From RGZA01 sp964568585 (GTDB taxonomy: Bacteria > Pseudomonadota > Alphaproteobacteria > UBA9219 > RGZA01), in assembly GCA_964568585.1 (NCBI GenBank), contig CAZMQI010000005.1, positions 21,670 to 85,669 on the forward strand: DNA of 64,000 nt, given 5' to 3'. The position numbers and the translations under genes were made by a program. Under the pieces are notes generated by a model. It saw nothing but the letters and a program-made list of their open reading frames with translations, made no database searches and was not told the DNA's origin. Positions 32,938-40,868 of this stretch are shown piece after piece. Position 1 is the first letter of the stretch, and every line of letters starts with the position of its first letter.

Positions 32938-34641
32938 ATGACACATTCTATTGCACCAGTTCCTTTTCTCGGTTTTGGCCTTGGGCTTCGTATCCCGCAT
33001 TACGCGCATATTCTGGAAACGCGCCCGCCGGTTGATTTTTTTGAAATCATCTCCGAGAATTTTATGGATACGGATGGCCGTCCAAAGCGTAATTTGGCCA
33101 AGTTCCGCGACCATTATCCCATCATCATGCATGGCGTTGCGATGTCGATTGGCACGACGGATCCGCTCAATTCCGAATATATGCGTAAATTAAAAGCGCT
33201 GAAGGATGAAGTGAACCCCGCATGGATATCCGACCATTTATGCTGGACAGGGGTTGCCCATAAAAACTCCCATGATCTATTACCGGTTCCCTATACCGAA
33301 GAAGCACTCAAACACATCACGCAGCGCATCAAAGACGTGCAAGATTTTCTCGAATGCACCATCGCGCTTGAAAATCCATCCACCTATCTGGAATTCAAAT
33401 CATCCGAAATGCCGGAAAGTGAGTTCATCGCACGCATGGCACAGGATAGCGGGTGTCACTTATTGCTTGATGTGAATAACGTCTATGTCACCTGTTACAA
33501 CCACCGCCTGGATGCCAAAGCCTATCTCGACGCATTACCTTTGAACCATGTCGCGCAAATCCATCTATCGGGGCACAGCAATATGGGAACGCATATCATC
33601 GATACCCATGATGCTCATGTCGTGGACGATGTATGGGCGCTTTATAAATATGTAACGCACAAAGCTGGCCGTATCATGAACACCATGATTGAATGGGATG
33701 ATAATATTCCTGAATTTGGTGTTGTGTTCGCCGAATTGGAAAAGGCCAAAGCCGCCGCCAAGGATGTCCACAACTTCGCCCCGCTACCTGATTTAGCGCA
33801 AACACACGCGCCATATCGCGCCAATATCGTGACGGCATTAACAGATGCCCAGCTCACGATGCAAAATGCAATCCTGCGGGGCGAAGATGATGCAAACGAA
33901 CCGGAAGCGTGGATAAAATCGAAGCAAAACTTTGCGCCCGCCGACCAATTGGCCGTCTACATCAACGGCTATCGCTACCGTTTATATAACGTGACCGCAG
34001 AAGATTATCCGGTGCTCAAGCACGCGCTTGGAAATGATGCGTTTGAAGATATGCTGGGTGATTGCGTGAATTCGGTTCATTCAAACCATTTCAACATTGC
34101 GCGCTATTCTTCCTTGGTTCCGAATTTTCTGGCCTTGCATGAAACCGCAACGCCCTTTGCGGTTGAAGTCGCGCAAATCGAAAGCGCGATTGCCCAATTG
34201 ATGGATGCAACGGAAACCACCCCACTCACGCCAGATCATCTTGCAGGCATGACACCGGAAGCCGTGATGGAAAGCAAACTTATACCCCGCAAGGCATTAC
34301 AGCTCTTCGCGCTCAGCTATCCTGTCAACGCGTATTACAATGCCGTAAAGGCAGAAGAAAACCCTGCACTTCCTCAACCACTGCCAAGCTTTCTGGCTGT
34401 ATACCGTCATGATGACATCGTCTGGCGCATGGAGCTGGAGGAGAACGAATACCACTTACTGACCAACCTATTCAGCGGCATGACCGTTGGCGTGGCGCTG
34501 GAAAAAACGCAAGCAGACAGGGGGTTAAGCGATGAAGCATTGCCATCACAATTATCTGTCTGGTTTTCAAGGTGGGTACGTAACGCTTTGCTCGCTGTGA
34601 ACGAATACAACGGTATCAACCAAACGAAAGATGCCGCATGA
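32938..34641 (+). CDS. Fused BufB-BufC bufferin maturation enzyme (DUF692-DUF2063)
   Basis: A single 567-residue protein joins two genes that are normally separate. Residues about 1-280 are a DUF692 TIM-barrel (FLGFGLGLRIPHYAHIL, VDFFEIISENFMD, IMHGVAMSIGTTDPLN, SDHLCWTG, IALENPSTYL, LLLDVNNVYVTCYN, IHLSGH, DTHDAHVVDDVW), with the His, Asp, Glu and Asn ligands of a multinuclear iron site as in MbnB and BufB. Residues about 290-560 are DUF2063 (BufC/MbnC-like: QLAVYINGYRYRLYNVTAEDYPVLKHALGNDAF). BufB and BufC jointly modify Cys residues of bufferins. The fusion has no frameshift. doxX follows with an ATGA overlap. Confidence 0.9.
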   Translation: MTHSIAPVPFLGFGLGLRIPHYAHILETRPPVDFFEIISENFMDTDGRPKRNLAKFRDHYPIIMHGVAMSIGTTDPLNSEYMRKLKALKDEVNPAWISDHLCWTGVAHKNSHDLLPVPYTEEALKHITQRIKDVQDFLECTIALENPSTYLEFKSSEMPESEFIARMAQDSGCHLLLDVNNVYVTCYNHRLDAKAYLDALPLNHVAQIHLSGHSNMGTHIIDTHDAHVVDDVWALYKYVTHKAGRIMNTMIEWDDNIPEFGVVFAELEKAKAAAKDVHNFAPLPDLAQTHAPYRANIVTALTDAQLTMQNAILRGEDDANEPEAWIKSKQNFAPADQLAVYINGYRYRLYNVTAEDYPVLKHALGNDAFEDMLGDCVNSVHSNHFNIARYSSLVPNFLALHETATPFAVEVAQIESAIAQLMDATETTPLTPDHLAGMTPEAVMESKLIPRKALQLFALSYPVNAYYNAVKAEENPALPQPLPSFLAVYRHDDIVWRMELEENEYHLLTNLFSGMTVGVALEKTQADRGLSDEALPSQLSVWFSRWVRNALLAVNEYNGINQTKDAA

Positions 34642-35111
34642 ACCCGATAATCAATCTTTATACCACGCGCGTGTTACCAGCACTGAACAGCGTGTCATTC
34701 CTTCCGGTATTTGCCATGCGTGTGTGGATTGCCGACATCTTCTTCACATCCGGCCAGACCAAATTGCTGGATTGGCAAGGTACCGTCGCGCTGTTTGCTG
34801 ATGAATATAAGGTTCCGGTTTTATCACCTGAACTCGCAGCAATCCTTGGCACAGGAACCGAGCTGATTGCGCCTGTGTTATTGGTACTGGGTCTGGGAAG
34901 CCGTTTTGCAGCAGCCGCTTTATTGTTCATGACCGGCATCATCGAATTCACCTATATGCATTTCGATGTACATGTCATCTGGACGCTGATGCTTACCCTC
35001 ATCATCTTCCAGGGCCCCGGCAAATTGTCGCTTGATAGCCTCATCAGCAAAAAGGTCGCTGCGCCTGCTCAATATGGGCAAGGCCTTATTAATCCTAGAT
35101 ATAAATCTTAA
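34638..35111 (+). CDS. DoxX family membrane protein (BufD-like)
   Basis: The 157-residue protein has four hydrophobic segments (FAMRVWIADIFFTSGQTKL, ILGTGTELIAPVLLVLGLGSRFAAAALLFMTGIIEF, HVIWTLMLTLIIFQGPG) and the DoxX pattern G-x-x-K-L-x-D-W. DoxX genes are regular members of bufferin operons, where they may serve quinone-linked redox or export, though the role is unproven. The start codon overlaps the bufBC stop codon (ATGA), so the two are coupled in translation. Confidence 0.85.
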   Translation: MNPIINLYTTRVLPALNSVSFLPVFAMRVWIADIFFTSGQTKLLDWQGTVALFADEYKVPVLSPELAAILGTGTELIAPVLLVLGLGSRFAAAALLFMTGIIEFTYMHFDVHVIWTLMLTLIIFQGPGKLSLDSLISKKVAAPAQYGQGLINPRYKS

Positions 35112-35215
35112 TACTAACGTCGTTTTACTTTCGAAATTGATGTGGTTCTATATGGCTCGTAGCCCATTTGGCTGGGTTTTGCTTAAGCCCCGTTTTCTTT
35201 CGAAAGGTGTGTTTT

Positions 35216-36055
35216 ATGCCTCCATTTCTTCTGCGTATTATTTCAGCATTTTTGCTGGTTTTTCTTTTCGCACAATCTGCACAAGCAGCAGGCGTTCAAT
35301 TCTTCCCGCCGCAAGGACCGTGTAACGCAGAAAATCCTATCCTTGCATGGAACGGAAACGGCACCACCTATTGCACGCATTTCCCAACCGCCGTATTACC
35401 GGATTGCGGCGATGGCGAATTCCTCACCAAGAAAAATGGAAATCTCGTTTGCGCGAAACTGACAACCGGCGCTGTATCATCATCCACACCAGCAACACCA
35501 ACCGCGCCAACGACTACAACCACCACACCAACCACTACGCCGACAACATCCACCACAACCCCGAAACCTGCATATAATTCGAATGGTACGCCAACTGGTG
35601 CCACGCCAAGCGTTGCAGCAACCAATGGCCCAACCACCATTCCAAATCCGGTTGTGCGTACGGGCAACAACGCATGCCCTGACATCACCGTACCAGTATG
35701 TGCATCGGATTCCGTGCTCGTGAATTACGGACTTGATTACAATGGCTGCCAGACATCCCCGCAATGCAAATATATGGGCAGCACCGCAGCAGCAACGGCG
35801 GTAAAAGCCAGCTACGCCAATGGCGGATTATCAAATAACAGCGTGGCCAGCAGCAATGGCTTTGGCTATTACAACCCCTATGCCAGCAGCAGCACTTATT
35901 CTACGCCGTATTATACAACACCGGCCTATGTCGATGAGTATGTGGATGAGTATTATGTTGAGCCAGCGCCAAGCTATGCCGAACCAGTTTATTACGAGCC
36001 CAGCTATTCCGAACCAAGCTATTCGGAACCATCCTACGCTTATGATGATGAATAA
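35216..36055 (+). CDS. Secreted Thr-rich protein of unknown function
   Basis: From ATG 35216 the protein has 279 residues with a signal peptide (FLLRIISAFLLVFLFAQSAQA). The mature part has a short Cys-containing N-terminal unit (GVQFFPPQGPCN, CGDGEFLTKKNGNLVCAKL), a linker of nearly pure Thr and Pro, a Cys motif CPDITVPVCASDSVLVNYGLDYNGCQTSPQCKY that recalls small Kazal-like modules, and a Tyr/Ser/Glu-rich tail with repeated SEPSY. It is probably a surface or extracellular protein with a disordered stalk. No family was recognised. A terminator follows at 36066. Confidence 0.65.
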   Translation: MPPFLLRIISAFLLVFLFAQSAQAAGVQFFPPQGPCNAENPILAWNGNGTTYCTHFPTAVLPDCGDGEFLTKKNGNLVCAKLTTGAVSSSTPATPTAPTTTTTTPTTTPTTSTTTPKPAYNSNGTPTGATPSVAATNGPTTIPNPVVRTGNNACPDITVPVCASDSVLVNYGLDYNGCQTSPQCKYMGSTAAATAVKASYANGGLSNNSVASSNGFGYYNPYASSSTYSTPYYTTPAYVDEYVDEYYVEPAPSYAEPVYYEPSYSEPSYSEPSYAYDDE

Positions 36056-36065
36056 ACGGGATTAG

Positions 36066-36093
36066 TTCAGGCGTTATTTCAATAACGCCTGAA
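36066..36093. terminator. Bidirectional terminator
   Basis: TTCAGGCGTTATT-TC-AATAACGCCTGAA is a perfect 13-base stem between convergent genes. A T-rich run follows on the plus strand. It includes the last codons of the minus-strand gene at 36074. Confidence 0.85.
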
Positions 36094-36484
36094 TTTTCTT
36101 GAGACGTTCAGCCTGAACCGTCTGGCCAAGTGTTTTCGCCTTTTCTTTATCGCCTGCTTGTGCAGCCGGGATCATCTCCCCGTCACGGGTCGCAACAAAC
36201 TCTGCCCAGATGGTTTTGAACTCCTGCAATTTTTCTTTGGTCGCGGCTGGGGTGGTTTCATCCGCAAGCAAGGTATCCGTACGCATATCTACTTCCTGTG
36301 TATTACCACTAATCTCGCTGAGCAAGGTGTTGCGTACATTTTCGTCATCGGTTGCAATGAAGCCCGCAACCTTCGCACGTGATGTCTGCACCAATTCAAG
36401 AATATCTGCGGTGCCTTCGGCCATCGCGGCGAATGGCGCAAGAATGAACATGGCAATCAATGAAAGTGTGAGCGAATATTTCAT
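36074..36484 (-). CDS. Secreted helical protein, 4HB_MCP-like
   Basis: From ATG 36484 (AGGAAAT upstream) the protein has 136 residues with a signal peptide (YSLTLSLIAMFILAPFAAMAEG). The mature protein is predicted all helical, with heptad-like spacing, for example DILELVQTSRAKVAGFIATDDENVRNTLLSEI and EKLQEFKTIWAEFVATRDGEMIPAAQAGDKEKAKTL. This is like the periplasmic four-helix bundle domain of chemoreceptors, but here as a free periplasmic protein without membrane anchor or signalling domain. It might bind a small ligand. No cysteine or metal motif is visible. Confidence 0.65.
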   Translation of the reverse strand: MKYSLTLSLIAMFILAPFAAMAEGTADILELVQTSRAKVAGFIATDDENVRNTLLSEISGNTQEVDMRTDTLLADETTPAATKEKLQEFKTIWAEFVATRDGEMIPAAQAGDKEKAKTLGQTVQAERLKKIQALLK

Positions 36485-36752
36485 AGGCATTTCCTAAATG
36501 ATGTGGGACAGGTCCGGATACTCTATCCTGCACAGGTTAAAAAAGACTAAGCCGCACATTTCCCTGAAATATAAGGGATAAATCGGCGTTATTTGCACGG
36601 GGCCCCACCCGCCTTAACGCCAACATTCCTACACGCTCTGCTGACTATATCCCGCAACGCATAATCCATATGCGCATTACAAATATATAGACAGCCTATG
36701 CCTAGGTATTTAGGTTTCATATACCTGCACTACTACCGCCCGGAGGCTTCCA

Positions 36753-37265
36753 ATGCGTTTTCATCACCTATTATCCATGTTGGTTTTTGGTTTATGTGTA
36801 TTCGCCTATCAACCAGCAAGCGCAGCTGAAACACCCGCCGCCGATAATGCAGGCCCCACCATCAACATCAGCAAAATTACGTTTAAAAATATTCACCCGG
36901 ACGTCAATGGCTATCAACTTGATTGTCAAATTTCGACCTATGATTACAAAACGCTTGATAAAAACGAATGGGAAGCAATGTCATATGGCACCGTGGCAAG
37001 AGTGCACATGGAAGATAAGACCTTTTTTAGTGCCGATTCATCCCGCCGCAAATCAAGTGAGGTTGGCCCGCTTAAATTAGTTACAAAAATTGAAGGAATA
37101 GTCGGTAAAAAAATTACCAAAGATGACTTACTAAAAGCGAAATCATGGTTTTGTTACGCATCTCACATCTCCAAAAGCAGCATTGGTGAATTCAAGAAAA
37201 CCAACGGTAGTGTGGCCAGTGCCATCACGGCTGATAGCACTGCAATGCTTTCTGGTAAATTCTGA
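36753..37265 (+). CDS. Secreted protein of unknown function
   Basis: The 170-residue protein has a signal peptide (HHLLSMLVFGLCVFAYQPASA) and a mature domain that looks beta-rich, beginning TINISKITFKNIHPDVNGYQLDCQISTYDY, with two cysteines (C in QLDCQ and WFCYA) that may form a disulfide. A strong ribosome-binding site CGGAGG precedes the ATG. It ends eight bases before the repeat-protein gene at 37274, so the two should be cotranscribed. The 268 bases before it (36485-36752) hold no gene. I cannot assign a family. Confidence 0.6.
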   Translation: MRFHHLLSMLVFGLCVFAYQPASAAETPAADNAGPTINISKITFKNIHPDVNGYQLDCQISTYDYKTLDKNEWEAMSYGTVARVHMEDKTFFSADSSRRKSSEVGPLKLVTKIEGIVGKKITKDDLLKAKSWFCYASHISKSSIGEFKKTNGSVASAITADSTAMLSGKF

Positions 37266-37273
37266 TTTACCTG

Positions 37274-38176
37274 ATGATAAAATCCGCGGTGGTCATAGCT
37301 GCAATATTGGCAAGCCTGACAAGTCAGGCGCATGCCAGTGTGCCTGATACAATCAATGCAGGCGGCATGAATGTCACGGGCGCTGCACCGCTCTTCTTGC
37401 TGGATAACGGCACGATTGAAGCAGGCAGCATGAACATCAGGGGCGCTGCGCCGCTCTTCTTGCTGGATAACGGCACAATTGAAGCAGGTAGCATGAACAT
37501 CACCAGTGCCGCACCGCTTTTCTTGCTTGATAACGGCGCGATTGAAGCAGGCAGCATGAACATCAGGGGTGCCGCACCGCTCTTCCTACTTGATAACGGT
37601 ACGATTGAAGCAGGTAGCATGAACATCACCGGCACTGCGCCACAGTTTATGCTGGATAACGAAATCGATGCAGGTGAAATGCTGATTAAAGGAGCGGTAT
37701 TAGCCAATCAACAGCAAACGCCCGCCATGCCTGCCATCGAACCACCTAAAGCCGAAATGGGTAAGCTGCCACCCAAACCAACCCAGCAACCGATGGATAG
37801 AAGCTTTGTATCCATCAAACTGCTTTCGGTTAAGCCCCATAGCGGCATAAATCCATTCGCTGTGAAGGATATCCGCACATTGGATGCACCATCTGCTGCA
37901 CCACCAAAAGATGCGGGAACCAATACGCCAGCGCCGCAAACCGCGCCTTCACAACCATCGCGTCCTTCTGAAAATCCTGCGCCATCTGCTGCACCTGCAT
38001 TACGCGCAACTGCACCCGCAGCATCCGGTTTCAGTTGTGCAGGAAAACCCGATGGCAATTATTGCAAGGACAGCACCACATTGGTGTTCTGCTACCATGA
38101 TAGCATTGCGAACGCGCAAACCTGTCCATCGGGTTGCGATGCAACACACAATGCATGCAGCGCCTATAAGCCTTAA
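37274..38176 (+). CDS. Secreted protein with 21-residue tandem repeats
   Basis: The 300-residue protein has a signal peptide (KSAVVIAAILASLTSQAHA). Residues about 32-140 hold five consecutive copies of a 21-residue unit of the form GAAPLFLLDNGTIEAGSMNI, ending alternately in R or T, so the DNA has a 63-base repeat with a 126-base superperiod. Gly and short hydrophobic patches every 21 residues suggest a beta-solenoid-like stalk. A Pro/Ala-rich linker follows, and the end has six cysteines (FSCAGKPDGNYC ... LVFCYHD ... TCPSGCDATHNAC). It is probably a cell-surface or extracellular protein. No family was recognised. Confidence 0.65.
   Translation: MIKSAVVIAAILASLTSQAHASVPDTINAGGMNVTGAAPLFLLDNGTIEAGSMNIRGAAPLFLLDNGTIEAGSMNITSAAPLFLLDNGAIEAGSMNIRGAAPLFLLDNGTIEAGSMNITGTAPQFMLDNEIDAGEMLIKGAVLANQQQTPAMPAIEPPKAEMGKLPPKPTQQPMDRSFVSIKLLSVKPHSGINPFAVKDIRTLDAPSAAPPKDAGTNTPAPQTAPSQPSRPSENPAPSAAPALRATAPAASGFSCAGKPDGNYCKDSTTLVFCYHDSIANAQTCPSGCDATHNACSAYKP
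37375..37690. repeat. 63-base tandem repeat within the secreted protein gene
   Basis: Five nearly identical copies of about 63 bases encode the 21-residue units. Differences are mostly synonymous or confined to a few codons (R/T alternation, the last copy most diverged). Such a tract can change length by slippage. Confidence 0.85.
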
Positions 38177-38250
38177 AAAATTTCTGTCTGAATAATTGCG
38201 CGTATTAGCAGGAGAGCTTGGTTGAAGCCCAGATGGGTCGCACAAAAAAA

Positions 38251-38326
38251 TGGTGGGCGATGTAGGATTCGAACCTACGACCTATTGATTAAGAGTCAAC
38301 TGCTCTACCAACTGAGCTAATCGCCC
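38251..38326 (-). tRNA. tRNA-Lys (CTT)
   Basis: On the minus strand the sequence starts GGGCGATTAGCTCAGTTGG, has the anticodon CTT in TTGACTCTTAATCAA, the T-arm TAGGTTCGAATCCTA and an encoded CCA. All stems pair. It is the only gene in the 38177-38443 space. Confidence 0.97.
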
Positions 38327-38443
38327 GCACCATGCGGAAAACACATGCTTAAGCCTGCGTTTTCGAAGGGTGTGATTTAGCAAGGCGCAGCCCTATTGTC
38401 TAGCCATCATTGCTAGCCATTCCTCACTATTATTAATGCAGGT

Positions 38444-40663
38444 TTATCCGGCTTTGCCTGGCGCTGGCTGTTCTGGTTCACTGCCATTTGAATGCCCGTT
38501 CTTGGGGCGTCCTGGCCAAGCCGTAGTGCTTTCATCATTAGCCACACGGCTCGTCAACCCCGCCATCCAGCCTTGGGTTTGTCTACGTAGCAATTCGGCA
38601 TGAACCTCGGGTGCTTTGCGCTTCAAATCAGAGAAGCTGCGAACGCCGTACTTATTCGCTTCCACCTTCACTGCTTCCAGCCAACGGCGTTGTGCGCCAG
38701 CAATCGCAGTCGTATCGATGGTATCGAGATATTCTTCAGGATGGGTGGCGCGCGGTGTCCGCATCATCTTGGATACCATGCTGTTCACGCGGCCTGTGGT
38801 CAATCCACCCATGATGACGGCAGCAAATACCGCTTCTTCATCTGAGATCGAGGCATGTCGGCTTTCGGCATCCACGGCTTTGCGTGCGATATCCAACATC
38901 GGCTTCTTCGCCTCATCTCTGCGTGCTTCGTTCTTGCCGATATGCGCTTCAACAAAGGCGTTGATTTTTTCAGGATCAGCTTTTGCGCGTTTCAAGAATG
39001 CACGCGCCTTATCTTTATTGGCTGGATCGCTCAAAAGAAAGCGACGCACCGCCAGATAGGAACGCTCCGATACGATGTCTTTTAATGCACTTTGTGCATA
39101 GGCTTCCGGTAATAGCCCGGAAAGATAATTAAAGCAGATATGCTTAAGCAAACGCGGGTCCACTTCCTGCGGCATCTGGCCACGGAAATACGCCGTGGGG
39201 CGGCGGTCCTGCATGTCGCGCAGCGCATCATAATAATCGCGGATATCATCCAATAATCCGGTCAACAATCCGTGATGCGAGAAACGCTTGGTCAGATCAA
39301 GTCCCATGGATTTCATGCGCGTAAAGAATCCACGCTCCAGCATCGCTTCAATCACGGCCTTTGAGCATAAGGTGAGGAACAGCGCGCCCGGTGTCACCGA
39401 ACTTGCATTACCAAAATCAATCGACAAACGGCGGTTCACATCTAAAAACGCGCGTGACGCCATGACGATAGACGCGGCTTCAGTAGTGGCAAGGCCTTTT
39501 TTTAGGAACACTTCGGCCAGCGGTTTAATCGCATAATCCATCGCAGCAGGAACTGCGCCACCCGGCAAACGCGCATAACGCAATTCTTCGCCAGTGAACA
39601 TATTGCCATCAACCTTATAGGCGCGTTCCAGTTTGGCGATTGCGCCTTCCATCGTTTCTAAAATCTTCAATTGTGCTTCGCTTGGCATTGGGCCATAGCC
39701 GAACTTCGCGGCACGCACCATCAACTCACGGGTATCGGCAAAACCGCGCCCGCCTGGAATACTATCCAATGTCAAACGTGTGATCGCAGCTTCCTTGCCT
39801 TCATTATGCTTGGCATGGCTTATCGCTGCCGCAGCGGCCATGGTGTTTGCGCCAAGCGCGTGGTCGGTATGGTGGGTATGCACGCCAATTTCGATGGTGC
39901 GGTGATATTTATCCTTGAATTGTTCGGCAATCATCAACAGCACATTGGTGATGGAGTAGGCATTGCCGTCTTTTACTTCACCGGGCTTGTCGTTTAACTG
40001 ACCAATCATATCCTTGATGCTGATGCGGCTGATGACATTCGGATCAATGGTCTGATTAATCAGCGCGCGTTCGAATAAATGGCGATAATGCTCTGAGGTA
40101 AAACTGTCATCCGCCGTATAGCAAATGGCAAGCTCACAGCTTACATTATATCCCTTGGCGCGCAGCGCGGTCAGAATACGCAAGGTGGCCGCATATTCAT
40201 CAGGGTTGTTCTGCGCTTCGAATAAACGGAATACGACGGGGCGACCCTGCACACCATCCACCCCTGCTGCGCCTGCTTTTTGCGCCATCGTTTCAAGCAC
40301 AAATGCCAAATCATCTTCGTGTAAGGCTTCCAGACCAACCGCAAACGGGCCGCGCACCAATAAACGCAATTCAATATCGCGCGGTAATTTTTTATCCATA
40401 TGCACAATGGATTCAAGTGCTGGGCGACCCAGCATCACATCGCGCTGCGGTTGCGCGCCAGACGGACCTTCGACAGCGGTAATTTTTACAGGGCCCGCGG
40501 CATTGAACGCGGCAATACCTTCATAAAACACGTTCAGTTTTTCATGGTTCAATGGAACGCGGTTGCCATAGGATGATTGGCTCCAATCGCGGATGACGAG
40601 CACATGACCCAAAAGGTTTGCTTCGGTTTCGGACGCGAGTGTGGAGGGGGTTACTTCAACCAT
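38444..40663 (-). CDS. HMGL-type carboxyltransferase-like protein (OadA/PycB-related)
   Basis: The 739-residue protein resembles the carboxyltransferase domain of pyruvate and oxaloacetate (de)carboxylases: RDWSQS at 25-30 (for RDxxQS), FRLFEA at 145-150, the carbamylated-lysine motif SIKDM at 215-219 (K217), and metal ligands in HTHH at 262-265 of GVHTHHTDHALGAN. In the second half RLPGGAVPAAMDY fits the following PYC/OADA domain. There is no biotinyl domain with an MKM motif. It is 205 bases downstream of a divergent PEP carboxylase, which would make oxaloacetate, so it may take oxaloacetate or malonyl units as substrate. The real reaction is unknown. AGGAAA precedes the ATG. Confidence 0.65.
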   Translation of the reverse strand: MVEVTPSTLASETEANLLGHVLVIRDWSQSSYGNRVPLNHEKLNVFYEGIAAFNAAGPVKITAVEGPSGAQPQRDVMLGRPALESIVHMDKKLPRDIELRLLVRGPFAVGLEALHEDDLAFVLETMAQKAGAAGVDGVQGRPVVFRLFEAQNNPDEYAATLRILTALRAKGYNVSCELAICYTADDSFTSEHYRHLFERALINQTIDPNVISRISIKDMIGQLNDKPGEVKDGNAYSITNVLLMIAEQFKDKYHRTIEIGVHTHHTDHALGANTMAAAAAISHAKHNEGKEAAITRLTLDSIPGGRGFADTRELMVRAAKFGYGPMPSEAQLKILETMEGAIAKLERAYKVDGNMFTGEELRYARLPGGAVPAAMDYAIKPLAEVFLKKGLATTEAASIVMASRAFLDVNRRLSIDFGNASSVTPGALFLTLCSKAVIEAMLERGFFTRMKSMGLDLTKRFSHHGLLTGLLDDIRDYYDALRDMQDRRPTAYFRGQMPQEVDPRLLKHICFNYLSGLLPEAYAQSALKDIVSERSYLAVRRFLLSDPANKDKARAFLKRAKADPEKINAFVEAHIGKNEARRDEAKKPMLDIARKAVDAESRHASISDEEAVFAAVIMGGLTTGRVNSMVSKMMRTPRATHPEEYLDTIDTTAIAGAQRRWLEAVKVEANKYGVRSFSDLKRKAPEVHAELLRRQTQGWMAGLTSRVANDESTTAWPGRPKNGHSNGSEPEQPAPGKAG

Positions 40664-40868
40664 GGAAATTTCCTAAATGAATAATTGAAAAATATTAACC
40701 AGTGAGCCTAATGCGAATTGACCTAACCATAAAATAAATGGGTGAAAAAGCGTTTTTTTAATATCAGGCGTCCAGTATGACCCTTAACTCTAAACAACTG
40801 CTTACCATGCGAAAATCAGGCACAAAACACTGATATTGCGGGTATTTTCTTAACCAGTTTGACCGCTA

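Noticed and set aside
37375..37690. Regular repeats that could suggest a CRISPR array
   Set aside because: The repeats are contiguous, without unique spacers, in phase with codons and encode a 21-residue protein repeat.
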